Origin: Thiorhodococcus drewsii AZ1
GTDB lineage: Bacteria; Pseudomonadota; Gammaproteobacteria; Chromatiales; Chromatiaceae
Reading direction: 5' to 3'
NCBI RefSeq assembly: GCF_000224065.1
Contig: NZ_AFWT01000020.1
Location: 1-64,000, forward strand
Length of the DNA: 64,000 nt
Positions 45,852-54,458 of this stretch are shown here, one piece after another. Below the pieces are notes generated by a model that saw only the letters and a program-made list of their open reading frames with translations, was not told the origin of the DNA and ran no database searches. Within the stretch, counting starts at the first letter, position 1, and every line of letters starts with the position of its first letter. A program made the position numbers and the translations under genes.

Positions 45852-46748
45852 TCATCCTCTCGGATGGTGCCGCGCATGCAGCTGCTTCAACCGCTCACGC
45901 GCCACATGGGTATAGATCTGAGTGGTTGAAAGGTCGCTATGCCCCAGCAGCATCTGAACCACCCGGAGATCGGCGCCGTGGTTGAGGAGATGGGTCGCGA
46001 AGGCATGGCGCAACGTGTGCGGAGACAGCGGCTTCACGACCCCCGCCTGGATGGCGTAACGCTTGATCAGCAGCCAGAATGCCTGGCGCGTCATGCAGTC
46101 GCTGCGTCCGGTCGGGAAGAGATAGTCACTGACCCGCCCACCGAGCAGATCCATGCGCGGCCCCCGAAGATAGTCCTTCAGCCAGGCGCAAGCCTCCTCC
46201 CCCAAGGGAACCAGGCGCTCCTTGCCGCCCTTGCCCATGATGCGCACCACCCCTTGGGTCAGACTCACCTGACTCGGCGTCAGCGTCACCAGTTCGGTAA
46301 CGCGCAAACCGCTCGCGTAGAGCACTTCCAGCATGGTGCGGTCGCGATGACCGCGCGGATCCTGGGTATCCGGCGCGCCGAGCAGCGCCTCGACCTCGGA
46401 CTCGCTGAGACTCTTGGGTAGCGGACGACCCAGCTTGGGCGAGTCCACGCGCACGCTTGGGTCCTCCGAGATCAGACCGTGGCGCAGCAGGTGCTGATAG
46501 AACTGTCGCAGACACGAGAGCAGACGCGCCGTGGAACGGGGGTTGCGACCCTGTTCGGCGAGCAGCGCCAGATAACCCAGTAGATCGACCCGCTGCGCCT
46601 GCACCAGGCCATGCCCACGCTCGCGGACCATCCAGACCGCAAAGGCACGCAGATCCGACTGATAGGCCGACAGGGTGTTCTGACTCAAGCCACGCTCCAT
46701 CCAAAGCGCATCCGCGAACCCCTCGATCACCGCCCGATCGTCCGCCAT
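45852..46748 (-). CDS. xerD: Site-specific tyrosine recombinase XerD
   Basis: A 298-residue recombinase of standard length. The core-binding domain is followed by catalytic residues in YASGLRVTELVTLTPSQV (Arg), GKGGKERLVPLGEE (Lys), HTLRHAFATHLLNHGADLR (His, Arg) and GHSDLSTTQIYTHV (His, nucleophilic Tyr). It resolves chromosome dimers at dif with XerC. XerD is preferred to XerC by length and linkage to dsbC. It is 15 bases downstream of ogt on the same strand. No dif site was identified. Confidence 0.92.
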   Translation of the reverse strand: MADDRAVIEGFADALWMERGLSQNTLSAYQSDLRAFAVWMVRERGHGLVQAQRVDLLGYLALLAEQGRNPRSTARLLSCLRQFYQHLLRHGLISEDPSVRVDSPKLGRPLPKSLSESEVEALLGAPDTQDPRGHRDRTMLEVLYASGLRVTELVTLTPSQVSLTQGVVRIMGKGGKERLVPLGEEACAWLKDYLRGPRMDLLGGRVSDYLFPTGRSDCMTRQAFWLLIKRYAIQAGVVKPLSPHTLRHAFATHLLNHGADLRVVQMLLGHSDLSTTQIYTHVARERLKQLHARHHPRG

Positions 46749-46763
46749 CAGCGCTCACCCCGA

Positions 46764-47237
46764 TCAGACATAGGCGACACCCTCGTGACGCAACAGCCAG
46801 CGCTTCACCTCCAGCCGACGACCGCTCGTATCGCCCGCGAAGCCGCCCAAGCCCTGCTTGGCAACCACCCGATGGCAGGGCACGACGATCGGACAGGGAT
46901 TGGCGCGACAGGCCTGGCCGACCGCACGCGCGGCGCTTCCCAGCTCATGCGCCAGGTCGCCATAGGTACGGGTTTCGCCGACCGGGATCGCTCGCAGCAC
47001 CGACCAGACGCGCAGCTGATAGGGTGTTCCAGCCAGCGCCAGGGGAAGATCGAAGCGGGTTTCGGGACGCGCGAAATACGCCTCCAGCCGCCGTGAGATC
47101 CAGTCAGGCAATGACGCCAACGGACTGGAATCTGCGGGGCCGAGACCCAGTGGCTCCAGGTCGATCCCGGTCAGGGTCTCGCCCTGCCAATGGACCGAGA
47201 TAGGGCCGAGGGGTGTATCGAAAAGAGAGGATGGCAT
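46764..47237 (-). CDS. ogt: Methylated-DNA-protein-cysteine methyltransferase (Ogt-type)
   Basis: A 157-residue suicide alkyltransferase that removes O6-alkyl groups from guanine. The active-site Cys is in NPCPIVVPCHRVV; the DNA-binding helix is YGDLAHELGSAARAVGQA and the Gly-rich segment follows (GLGGFAGDTSGRRLEVKRWLL). ATG 47237 gives the family-like start MPSSLFDTPLGPISV; longer frames are non-coding. It is the first gene of the minus-strand run with xerD. Confidence 0.93.
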   Translation of the reverse strand: MPSSLFDTPLGPISVHWQGETLTGIDLEPLGLGPADSSPLASLPDWISRRLEAYFARPETRFDLPLALAGTPYQLRVWSVLRAIPVGETRTYGDLAHELGSAARAVGQACRANPCPIVVPCHRVVAKQGLGGFAGDTSGRRLEVKRWLLRHEGVAYV

Positions 47238-47433
47238 TGGACATGACCCCGGAATCGACAGAGACACCGACATTCCCGCCAGAGCCCAAATCGACCGGAC
47301 TCCGTGCGTATGGACTCCGAGTATAACCCTAGCCGCATGCTTCAGCGGCGAGCCCCACCAACGGCCTCGCCCTTCCGCTATACTCGCCCGCCTGCGATGA
47401 ACCACTGACGATGCACGGGCGGCGACAAGCGAG

Positions 47434-47868
47434 ATGAACGAACCATTCTGGGAAACGACTCCACTGACAGAGATGACGGCCGAGCAGTGGGAGTCGCTCT
47501 GCGACGGCTGCGGCAAGTGCTGCCTCGAAAAGTTCGAGGACGACGACACAGGCCGCATCATCTACTCGCGCGTTGCCTGTGCGCTGCTGGATCTGGACAG
47601 CTGCCGCTGTAGCGACTACAGCAATCGCGCCCGCTCGATGCACGACTGCGTGACGCTGACTCCGGAAACCCTCGAGACCCCCTCCTGGCTACCCGAGACC
47701 TGCGCCTACCGGCGGCTCACCGAGGGAAGACCGCTCCCGATCTGGCATCCGCTGCTGACCGGCGATCCAATGTCCGTCTTCGAGGCCGGTCAAAGCGTGC
47801 GCGGTCGCGTCATCAGCCCGGACACGGGGGCAAATCCGCTGATGAACCTGATCGACTGGGTCGAGTGA
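47434..47868 (+). CDS. ycgN: YcgN-family cysteine-cluster protein
   Basis: A 144-residue protein with the family's Cys pattern: LCDGCGKCCLEKFEDDDTG, then CALLDLDSCRCSDYSNR, HDCVTL and ETCAYRRLTEGRPL. The clustered cysteines probably bind a metal or Fe-S centre; the biochemical role is not established. The N-terminal motif WETTPLTEMTAEQWESLCDG is typical. It is convergent with trhP. Confidence 0.92.
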   Translation: MNEPFWETTPLTEMTAEQWESLCDGCGKCCLEKFEDDDTGRIIYSRVACALLDLDSCRCSDYSNRARSMHDCVTLTPETLETPSWLPETCAYRRLTEGRPLPIWHPLLTGDPMSVFEAGQSVRGRVISPDTGANPLMNLIDWVE

Positions 47869-47918
47869 CGGCTGGGGTCTCGGAATCGATAGGATCCACA
47901 GGATTCCATCCGAACCGA

Positions 47919-49223
47919 TCAAGAGGCATCGAGCACGCGCGCGAGCAGCGACATGGACGCGGGCCGCTCGGGCAGTGGAATACGGACGCGCCAGCCGGCG
48001 CCGGGGGCGACCTCCAGGGGGCCGTTTTCCAAATCCAGCATGCGATCGAGCCGAAAGCGCCGATTGCCCTCGGGAGACATGAGTTCCAGTTCGTCGCCGA
48101 CGGCAAAGCGGTTGCGGACCTCGATCTCGACCCAGTCGCCCTCGCCCGGAGCCACATCCCCGACGAACAGTAGACGCTGGTTGCGCGAGGCACCGTCGGC
48201 ATAGTTCTGCAGATCGGACGCTGCGGCATGGCGCCGGTAGAAGCCTTCCGTATAGCCGCGATTGGCGAGCCCCTCCAGATCCCCGATCAGTTCGGGACGG
48301 AACGGACGGCCGGCGAGTGCGTCATCGATGGCCGCGCGATAGACCTGCGCGGTCCGAGCGGCATAGTAATGCGACTTGGTGCGTCCCTCGATCTTGAGAC
48401 AGTCGATCCCCATCGCGACCAGACGCCCAACGTGCGCGACCGCCTGTAGGTCGCGCGAGTTCATGATGTAGGTGCCGTTCTCGTCCTCGAAGACCGGCAG
48501 ATACTCGCCCGGACGCTTGGCCTCCTCCAACAGGTAGACCTCGTCCGCCGCCGGATGGCGACCACCCTCGGATGTTTCGATAACCGGCGAGACGGCACCC
48601 AGCCGATAGTCCCAGCGACAGGCATTGGTGCAGGATCCCTGATTGGCGTCGCGGTGATTGAAATAGCCCGAAAGCAGACAGCGGCCCGAGTAGGCGACAC
48701 AGAGCGCACCATGGACGAAGACCTCCAGCTCGATATCCGGACAGGCCTCGCGGATCTCGGCGATTTCGTCGAGCGAGAGTTCGCGCGAGAGGATGACACG
48801 CGTCAGACCCTGTCGCTGCCAGAAGCGCACCGACGCGGCATTGACCGTATTGGCCTGGACCGAGAGATGGATGGGCATCTCGGGCCAGCGCTCCCGGACC
48901 AGCATGATGAGCCCTGGATCGGCCATGATGAGCGCATCCGGCCCCAGCGCCAGGATGGGCGCCATGTCGTCGAGAAAGGTACGTAGCTTGGCCCCGTGCG
49001 GCATGAGGTTCGCCGCAAGATAGAAGCGCCGGCCATGGGCGTGCGCCTCGGCGATCCCAAGCCCCAGGTTCTCCAGGTCGAAGTCGTTGTTGCGCACCCG
49101 CAGACTGTAGCGCGGGAGCCCTGCGTAGACGGCATCGGCGCCGTAGGCAAAGGCATAGCGCATGTTGAGCGGGGTTCCGGCCGGCGACAGCAGCTCCGGC
49201 CGGCGATCGAGAGACGTCGTCAA
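47919..49223 (-). CDS. trhP: tRNA 5-hydroxyuridine synthase TrhP (YegQ, U32-type)
   Basis: A 434-residue member of the U32/YegQ family that hydroxylates U34 in certain tRNAs using prephenate. Family signatures: ELLSPAGTPLNMRYAFAYGADAVYAG, VILSRELSLDEIAEIR, EVFVHGALCVAYSGRCLLSGYFNHRDANQGSCTNACRW (Cys residues for Fe-S or metal) and DCLKIEGRTKSHYYAARTAQVYR. The start is TTG 49223, overlapping the ChaN stop as TTGA, with GAGG ~11 bases upstream; the next in-frame ATG would remove core residues. Translation is therefore coupled to the ChaN-type gene. Confidence 0.92.
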   Translation of the reverse strand: MTTSLDRRPELLSPAGTPLNMRYAFAYGADAVYAGLPRYSLRVRNNDFDLENLGLGIAEAHAHGRRFYLAANLMPHGAKLRTFLDDMAPILALGPDALIMADPGLIMLVRERWPEMPIHLSVQANTVNAASVRFWQRQGLTRVILSRELSLDEIAEIREACPDIELEVFVHGALCVAYSGRCLLSGYFNHRDANQGSCTNACRWDYRLGAVSPVIETSEGGRHPAADEVYLLEEAKRPGEYLPVFEDENGTYIMNSRDLQAVAHVGRLVAMGIDCLKIEGRTKSHYYAARTAQVYRAAIDDALAGRPFRPELIGDLEGLANRGYTEGFYRRHAAASDLQNYADGASRNQRLLFVGDVAPGEGDWVEIEVRNRFAVGDELELMSPEGNRRFRLDRMLDLENGPLEVAPGAGWRVRIPLPERPASMSLLARVLDAS

Positions 49224-50398
49224 TGCAGTTCAACCTCAAGGGTCAAGCGTTGGTCGCCGCCGACCAAGCGTTTGCGCAGCACCTCAACGGAGAGACGCCG
49301 TCCAGGCGGGGCATCGAGCAGCGCGATACGGATGTCGGCGTAGCGGGCAATCGGCTGTCCCTCAATGCTCAGGATCCGATCGTCTTCCTGCATCCCGGCC
49401 AACTTGGCCCCGCTGCCCTCGCCGATACCGACCACCCGGACGCCCTCGCCCGGCGTGTCTTCGTCAAGTTGGATACCGAGCATCCCGGAGGGCGGCAGCT
49501 CGACCGGGGACGGGAATAGAAAATAGTCGGCGGCCTCTCGATCCAAGGAACGACCAGTCCCGTTGAGAACGACGGCGGCCGGCGCCGGAACGCGGCGCAG
49601 CAGACGCCTGGGAATCCCTTGTCCATATTCCAGATGCCCGGCCCCGGCCAGCACCACCAGAGTACGATCTGGATGCGATTTCAAATACTTGGCGGCGCGC
49701 TCGGCCATGCCCTCGTCCCACAACAGCTGCACTTCCAGGAAATGCTCGAAGTTGCGATGCTCGGCGCCCGGATGCTGATCGAAGACCGCGCGGAGACGGT
49801 CGCGATAGGCGGGATCCTCGCGCTCGATCTCGGCCGGAACCGACGTGCGATCGGCTGCGTCGAGTCCCTCGATTCCGACCTGGCCGACCTTGCTGGTCAG
49901 CTCGGCGGGCAGATTGAGCGCGATCAACGGAATTCCCTGGGCGCGCGCATAGCGCAGGATCGGACGGTAGAGCCGATAATCGTAGCGCCAGCGGTCGAAA
50001 TACTGGGTCCGGCGTAACAGCTCGACCTCGTCGATCCGACCGGCGACATAGTCGTTTAGGGCGTCCTGAAAGGGCTGCTGGAAGAACTCCATGCCGATCG
50101 CGAGGGTCTTACCCCGCGCGACCAACCCCTGAATGATGGCCAGCTGGTTCAGATGGTCGGCGTAACGGTCGTGGCGCTCGCCGACGAAAACCAGCCGCCG
50201 ATCGGCCAGGCGCCCGATCAGCCAGTCCATACCCAACAGTCGCGCCGACTCGACCACTCGAGTGTCGTTAGCCACCAGCGCGTCCATTGCATTGTGGGAA
50301 GAGGTCGTCCGATCCGCCATGCTCGTCGAGCAGGCCAGACCACCGAACCCAAACAATGTGGCCGCGAGGACCATGGCCGAATGTGTGTTGTGAGACAC
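49220..50398 (-). CDS. ChaN-family lipoprotein with C-terminal PDZ domain
   Basis: A 392-residue exported protein. Start GTG 50398 follows GGGAGAA. The lipobox is FGGLAC near residue 23. The ChaN (DUF399) domain covers about 60-280 with RRLVFVGERHDRYADHLNQL, GMEFFQQPFQDALNDYVAG and LVVLAGAGHLEYGQGIPRRL, histidines expected to bind heme or metal. A PDZ domain follows (about 300-385; SGMLGIQLDEDTPGEGVRV, KLAGMQEDDRILSIEGQPI). ChaN of Campylobacter is an iron-regulated heme-binding lipoprotein; the PDZ is an added module. It is divergent from an M1-type peptidase with only 133 bases between. Confidence 0.87.
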   Translation of the reverse strand: MSHNTHSAMVLAATLFGFGGLACSTSMADRTTSSHNAMDALVANDTRVVESARLLGMDWLIGRLADRRLVFVGERHDRYADHLNQLAIIQGLVARGKTLAIGMEFFQQPFQDALNDYVAGRIDEVELLRRTQYFDRWRYDYRLYRPILRYARAQGIPLIALNLPAELTSKVGQVGIEGLDAADRTSVPAEIEREDPAYRDRLRAVFDQHPGAEHRNFEHFLEVQLLWDEGMAERAAKYLKSHPDRTLVVLAGAGHLEYGQGIPRRLLRRVPAPAAVVLNGTGRSLDREAADYFLFPSPVELPPSGMLGIQLDEDTPGEGVRVVGIGEGSGAKLAGMQEDDRILSIEGQPIARYADIRIALLDAPPGRRLSVEVLRKRLVGGDQRLTLEVELH

Positions 50399-50531
50399 GC
50401 GTTCTCCCAGCCGCCGTCGAAGCGGGCGGCCTCTTTAGGTTGCGGCATCCATAGTTGGTTGCCTGTTCTTGAATCGTTCCCATCCCTCGGCCATTCTCAT
50501 CCAGAGACCGCCGACCCCGAAAGGATATTTA

Positions 50532-52625
50532 ATGTTCCCGCACAGACTCCAAGCACTCCAGTTCGCCACGCCCCTCGTCCTCATAGCGCTCGCGCTCATG
50601 CCGCCTGTCGCGCAGGCGAGCGAAGCACAGGTCATTGAACACCGGCTGAGCGTCAATCTCGACCCGGCCGCAGGTCACATCAGGGTCCAGGATCAGATGC
50701 GGTTCCCGGAGGGCCGGGACGCATGGACGCTGTTGCTCCATTCGGGGCTCGATCCAACGGTCGCATCGAACAATGCCGAGCTGATCCCAAACGGCCACTG
50801 GCGACACCTGGAACGCTTCATCCTGAAGCCAAACCAAACCGGTCCCGTCACTCTAACCTATGGGGGCACCATCCAGCACGGCCTGCAGCCGATCGGCGAC
50901 GGCATGGGTCGCGCCCGGCACGCCTCCACCGGCACTATCCAGCCGAATGGAGTCTTCCTCGACAGCAACAGCGCCTGGTATCCGCTGGTGCCGGACACAC
51001 TGCAGCGCTTCGCGCTCGACGTCGAGCTTCCGACTGGCTGGATCGCCGTCTCGCAAGGCGAGGGTCCCGGCGACCCTGCATCCGGACATTCGGTCTGGCG
51101 AGAAGCGCAGCCACAAAACGACATCTATCTGGTCGCCGGCCCCTTCAAGTTCTACCGCAAGCAATCGAACGGTCTCGACGCCCAGGTCTATCTGCGCCAC
51201 CCCGACCCCGAACTGGCTCGGCGCTATCTGGATGCGACGCTGCGCTACGTGCGTTTCTACTCCGACATGATCGGCCCCTACCCATACGCCAAGTTCGCAC
51301 TGGTCGAGAATTTCTGGGAAAGCGGCTACGGCATGCCCTCCTTCACCCTCCTCGGCCCCCAGGTCATCCGCCTGCCATTCATCATCCACACCTCATTCCC
51401 GCACGAAATCCTGCATAACTGGTGGGGCAACAGCGTCTATGTCGATTACGCGTCAGGGAATTGGAGCGAGGGCATCACCAACTATCTAGCCGACTACTGG
51501 ATGAAAGAACAGAAGGGACAGGGTACCGAGCAGCGTCGAGACATGCTCAAGGACTATGCCGACTACGTCCGCGCCAGCCAAGATTTCCCATTGACGGAAT
51601 TTCGCGCCAATCACGGATCGACCTCGCAGTCGATCGGTTACAACAAGGGGGCCATGTTGTTCCATATGCTGCGACGCCAACTGGGCGAGGAAACCTTCAA
51701 ACAGGCGCTGCGCCGCTTCTATCGCGACAACCGCTTCCGCGCCGCCAGCTATGCCGATTGGCGCCTGGCCTTCGAGTCGGTCAGCGGACGCGATCTCGGC
51801 AAGTTTTTCTCCACCTGGACGCAACGCACCGGCGCCCCGAGGCTTGAGCTGAGCGACGCCAAGAGCCGGCGGACGAACGCCGGATTCGAAGTCACCGGCA
51901 CCATCCTCCAAACACAACCTGAAACGCCCTTTCCGCTCCAGATTCCAATCCTCATCGAACAGCGCGACGGAGCGCCCGTGCGATTGAAGATCGCGAGCGA
52001 CAGTCGCGAAACGGCCTTCACCGCCACACTGGACTCGGCGCCGACCCGAGTCGCGGTCGACCCAGAGTTCGATCTTTTCCGCCAGCTGCTTGCAGGCGAA
52101 ACACCCGCGACCCTGAGCAATCTATTCGGATCCGAACAAGGCACCGTCATCCTGCCGACCAGGGCATCGAAGGCGCTCCTACAAGGCTATCGCCAGCTCG
52201 CCGAAACCTGGGTGAAAACACGCCCCGACTGGACGATCCGCAACGACGCGGAGGTCTCCGAACTGCCAAACAGTGGCCCCGTGCTGCTGCTCGGCTGGGA
52301 GAATGCCTTACTCGACAGGTTTACCGCCGATCCCAAGGGCTTCGTGCTGAATCAGGCATCGGGCCACCTCATGGTCGATGAAACACCGATCGATCCGAGT
52401 TCGGATAGTCTGGTGCTGACTCGTCTGCAACAGGGTCGCCCAGTCGCCTGGCTGGCAACCGAGGACGCGCAGACGCTACCAGCCCTCGCGCGCAAGGTGC
52501 CGCACTATGGTCGCTACAGCTATCTCGTCTTCGCCGGCCCGGAGGCCACCAACCGCCTCAAGGGGCAGTGGCCATCCGGCGACTCGGCGCTCGCCCATCG
52601 CTTCACCGCCCCCAAACCGCACTGA
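50532..52625 (+). CDS. M1-family zinc metallopeptidase, secreted
   Basis: A 697-residue exported protein (signal peptide LQFATPLVLIALALMPPVAQA). It has an N-terminal beta domain, then the gluzincin catalytic domain with zinc motif HEILHNWWGN (His291, His295) and third ligand in NWSEGITNYLADY (Glu313). The gap is HEXXH-X17-E, one shorter than in classical aminopeptidase N. The exopeptidase GxMEN motif is represented only by WESGYGMPSFTLLG, so substrate specificity is open. The C-terminal domain (about 440-697) is Gly/Ala-rich and beta-type. ATG 50532 follows AAGGA. Co-location with the ChaN-PDZ gene hints at a shared periplasmic role. Confidence 0.85.
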   Translation: MFPHRLQALQFATPLVLIALALMPPVAQASEAQVIEHRLSVNLDPAAGHIRVQDQMRFPEGRDAWTLLLHSGLDPTVASNNAELIPNGHWRHLERFILKPNQTGPVTLTYGGTIQHGLQPIGDGMGRARHASTGTIQPNGVFLDSNSAWYPLVPDTLQRFALDVELPTGWIAVSQGEGPGDPASGHSVWREAQPQNDIYLVAGPFKFYRKQSNGLDAQVYLRHPDPELARRYLDATLRYVRFYSDMIGPYPYAKFALVENFWESGYGMPSFTLLGPQVIRLPFIIHTSFPHEILHNWWGNSVYVDYASGNWSEGITNYLADYWMKEQKGQGTEQRRDMLKDYADYVRASQDFPLTEFRANHGSTSQSIGYNKGAMLFHMLRRQLGEETFKQALRRFYRDNRFRAASYADWRLAFESVSGRDLGKFFSTWTQRTGAPRLELSDAKSRRTNAGFEVTGTILQTQPETPFPLQIPILIEQRDGAPVRLKIASDSRETAFTATLDSAPTRVAVDPEFDLFRQLLAGETPATLSNLFGSEQGTVILPTRASKALLQGYRQLAETWVKTRPDWTIRNDAEVSELPNSGPVLLLGWENALLDRFTADPKGFVLNQASGHLMVDETPIDPSSDSLVLTRLQQGRPVAWLATEDAQTLPALARKVPHYGRYSYLVFAGPEATNRLKGQWPSGDSALAHRFTAPKPH

Positions 52626-52892
52626 CTCAAGGCGCTTACGCGACGCCTCAGATCGACCGATTATCCTAAACTCGGATAGGCACCCATAAGGCCACCAATC
52701 ATGCCAACTGCGACGGATGAAGACAGCACGAAACGACCTTCCGGCTGAAAGTACGGCGTCACGCGCGAGTTAAGAGCCGCTGCCACCAGACTCTAATGAA
52801 CGGCATCGAATCCGTGATCAGCATTGACACCAGCTCCAAATCATTCTGACCGAATTCAATCAAGCTATAGCGAAAAATGGGGATTATCGAAT

Positions 52893-53546
52893 ATGACCGA
52901 ACTTGATAATAATAGCCGCAAAGCACTGGAGCAAATCGCCGAGGTTAAGCGAGTGCTCGTTGCGATCGAGCATGCCTTGAAAGGGAATCGACCAACCACG
53001 ATTCTGTGCACGAGCGCAACCACCGGGGAGGGCAAGAGCCTACTCATGTCCTCTCTCGCCACCACCTCTGCACTCATGGGGCAATCCCGTGCAATTCTCA
53101 TCGACCTCAACTGGTACAGGCCCGCAATACATCGCTTTTTCGGTGTGGAGCTGATGCATCCGCTGGAACGATTCCAAAACGCAGACCTCGCGGACCTAGC
53201 CTTGCGACCCGACGGTTATGAGTTAGACGTGCTACTGGCCCCAACCGATCATGAAACGCATGAGCGTACGAGCAGCGAATTGCTTCTAATCGGACAGCGA
53301 CTGATCGAACAGGCGAAAGAGCGTTATGACCTCGTGCTGATCGACGGCGGCGCAATCTTCCCGACGAATCGGATGATGATGGACCCGGTCATGCTCGCGC
53401 GTATGGTCGACGGCGTTATCATGGTCGTCATGAGCGGAGTAACCGCACGGCAGAGCGTGAAAAAGGCGTGCAAGGCACTGGAGATTTCCGGAGTGAATAT
53501 CATCGGAGCGGTGACCAATCAGCGCGGCCTATCAAAGAACCATTAA
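52893..53546 (+). CDS. BY-kinase/CpsD-like P-loop ATPase without Tyr tail
   Basis: A 217-residue cytoplasmic protein: Walker A SATTGEGKSLLMSSLATTSA (Lys48), Walker A' ILIDLNWYRPAIHRFFGVE and Walker B YDLVLIDGGAIFP, as in the CpsD/Wzc catalytic domain controlling polysaccharide polymerisation. The C-terminus (GAVTNQRGLSKNH) lacks the tyrosine cluster that BY-kinases autophosphorylate, so it may regulate rather than signal by phosphotransfer. It is followed by a Wzz-like membrane protein (105-base gap) and a FG-GAP protein. The start is ATG 52893. Similar split kinases occur in exopolysaccharide loci linked to PEP-CTERM sorting. Confidence 0.85.
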   Translation: MTELDNNSRKALEQIAEVKRVLVAIEHALKGNRPTTILCTSATTGEGKSLLMSSLATTSALMGQSRAILIDLNWYRPAIHRFFGVELMHPLERFQNADLADLALRPDGYELDVLLAPTDHETHERTSSELLLIGQRLIEQAKERYDLVLIDGGAIFPTNRMMMDPVMLARMVDGVIMVVMSGVTARQSVKKACKALEISGVNIIGAVTNQRGLSKNH

Positions 53547-53651
53547 GGAATCGCTCACGAAATATCAGTCACGCTTCCCTGAAATTAAAATCCTCTCATA
53601 GCGCGCGAGAGCCGCATCGCTTAGGCCACACCAAATACGGATAACGACATC

Positions 53652-54383
53652 ATGCACTTCAATGTAAAACGCCTTTTGACCGCATTAAACGCCAACCGGA
53701 AATGGCTGCCCTTAGCCTTACTCCCGCCACTCATCTATTTAGCCGCAGCGGCCTTATCGGATCGCACCGTGACCGTGGCGCAATCTTTTTCGTATTCCGG
53801 GAACGTACTCATCGCGAAAAACCCAGTGATTTCGATCGATCTCAACGAGTTGATCGCGAGCCCGGACCTATTGTTTCAGGAGGGTTTCGCCCTCACGGAT
53901 TTATCAAGAAAGGCCGAACTCCTACAAAAAGCCAACTTTGCGACCGACGACACAACAGAACTCCGCCGACTCGTCTATAAATCGCTGCACCTGTCGAGCG
54001 TTGGCGATTCTGAGTTGCGACTCGCTTATCAGGGATCCCAAGAGGCGCTGGGGCGTTACTTGGTCGATTATTATAGCGATCGCCTCATGGCCAGACATCA
54101 AGAAGCCGCACAGCACACCAAGCAATCGATCGGAGCGACTCCCAGCCTCGACAAGGGCGCACTCACGATCACCTCCCGCCTGGTTATTTGGGACGCCAAC
54201 CGACTGTTACCCGCATTTTGGGTGTTGATCGTCTCGGCGTTAGCGATCATGACGGCGATCGCGATCCGCGAATTCTCGGATCCAGCATTCAAATCAGAAC
54301 GTCAAATCGCACGTTATCTCGGCTTGCCTATTCTGGGATCACTTCCAGACGCCGAGCCCCTGACAAAAAGACTGAATCATTAA
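53652..54383 (+). CDS. Wzz-like chain-length/co-polymerase membrane protein
   Basis: A 243-residue protein with TM helices near residues 19-36 (WLPLALLPPLIYLAAAAL) and ~187-206 (LLPAFWVLIVSALAIMTAIAI). A short periplasmic domain lies between (about 40-185), much smaller than in classical Wzz (300+ residues). The C-terminus has the cytoplasmic hook KSERQIARYLGLPILGSLP, matching sequences that contact BY-kinases. It would pair with the 52893 kinase to set chain length or stabilise an export complex. It starts at ATG 53652. Confidence 0.8.
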   Translation: MHFNVKRLLTALNANRKWLPLALLPPLIYLAAAALSDRTVTVAQSFSYSGNVLIAKNPVISIDLNELIASPDLLFQEGFALTDLSRKAELLQKANFATDDTTELRRLVYKSLHLSSVGDSELRLAYQGSQEALGRYLVDYYSDRLMARHQEAAQHTKQSIGATPSLDKGALTITSRLVIWDANRLLPAFWVLIVSALAIMTAIAIREFSDPAFKSERQIARYLGLPILGSLPDAEPLTKRLNH

Positions 54384-54458
54384 CACCATGATCGCGTTAC
54401 GCCAAAGCCCAGCAATCAGAGCGCGTGATCAAATCGCGATTTCTGATGGAGTTCAGAT

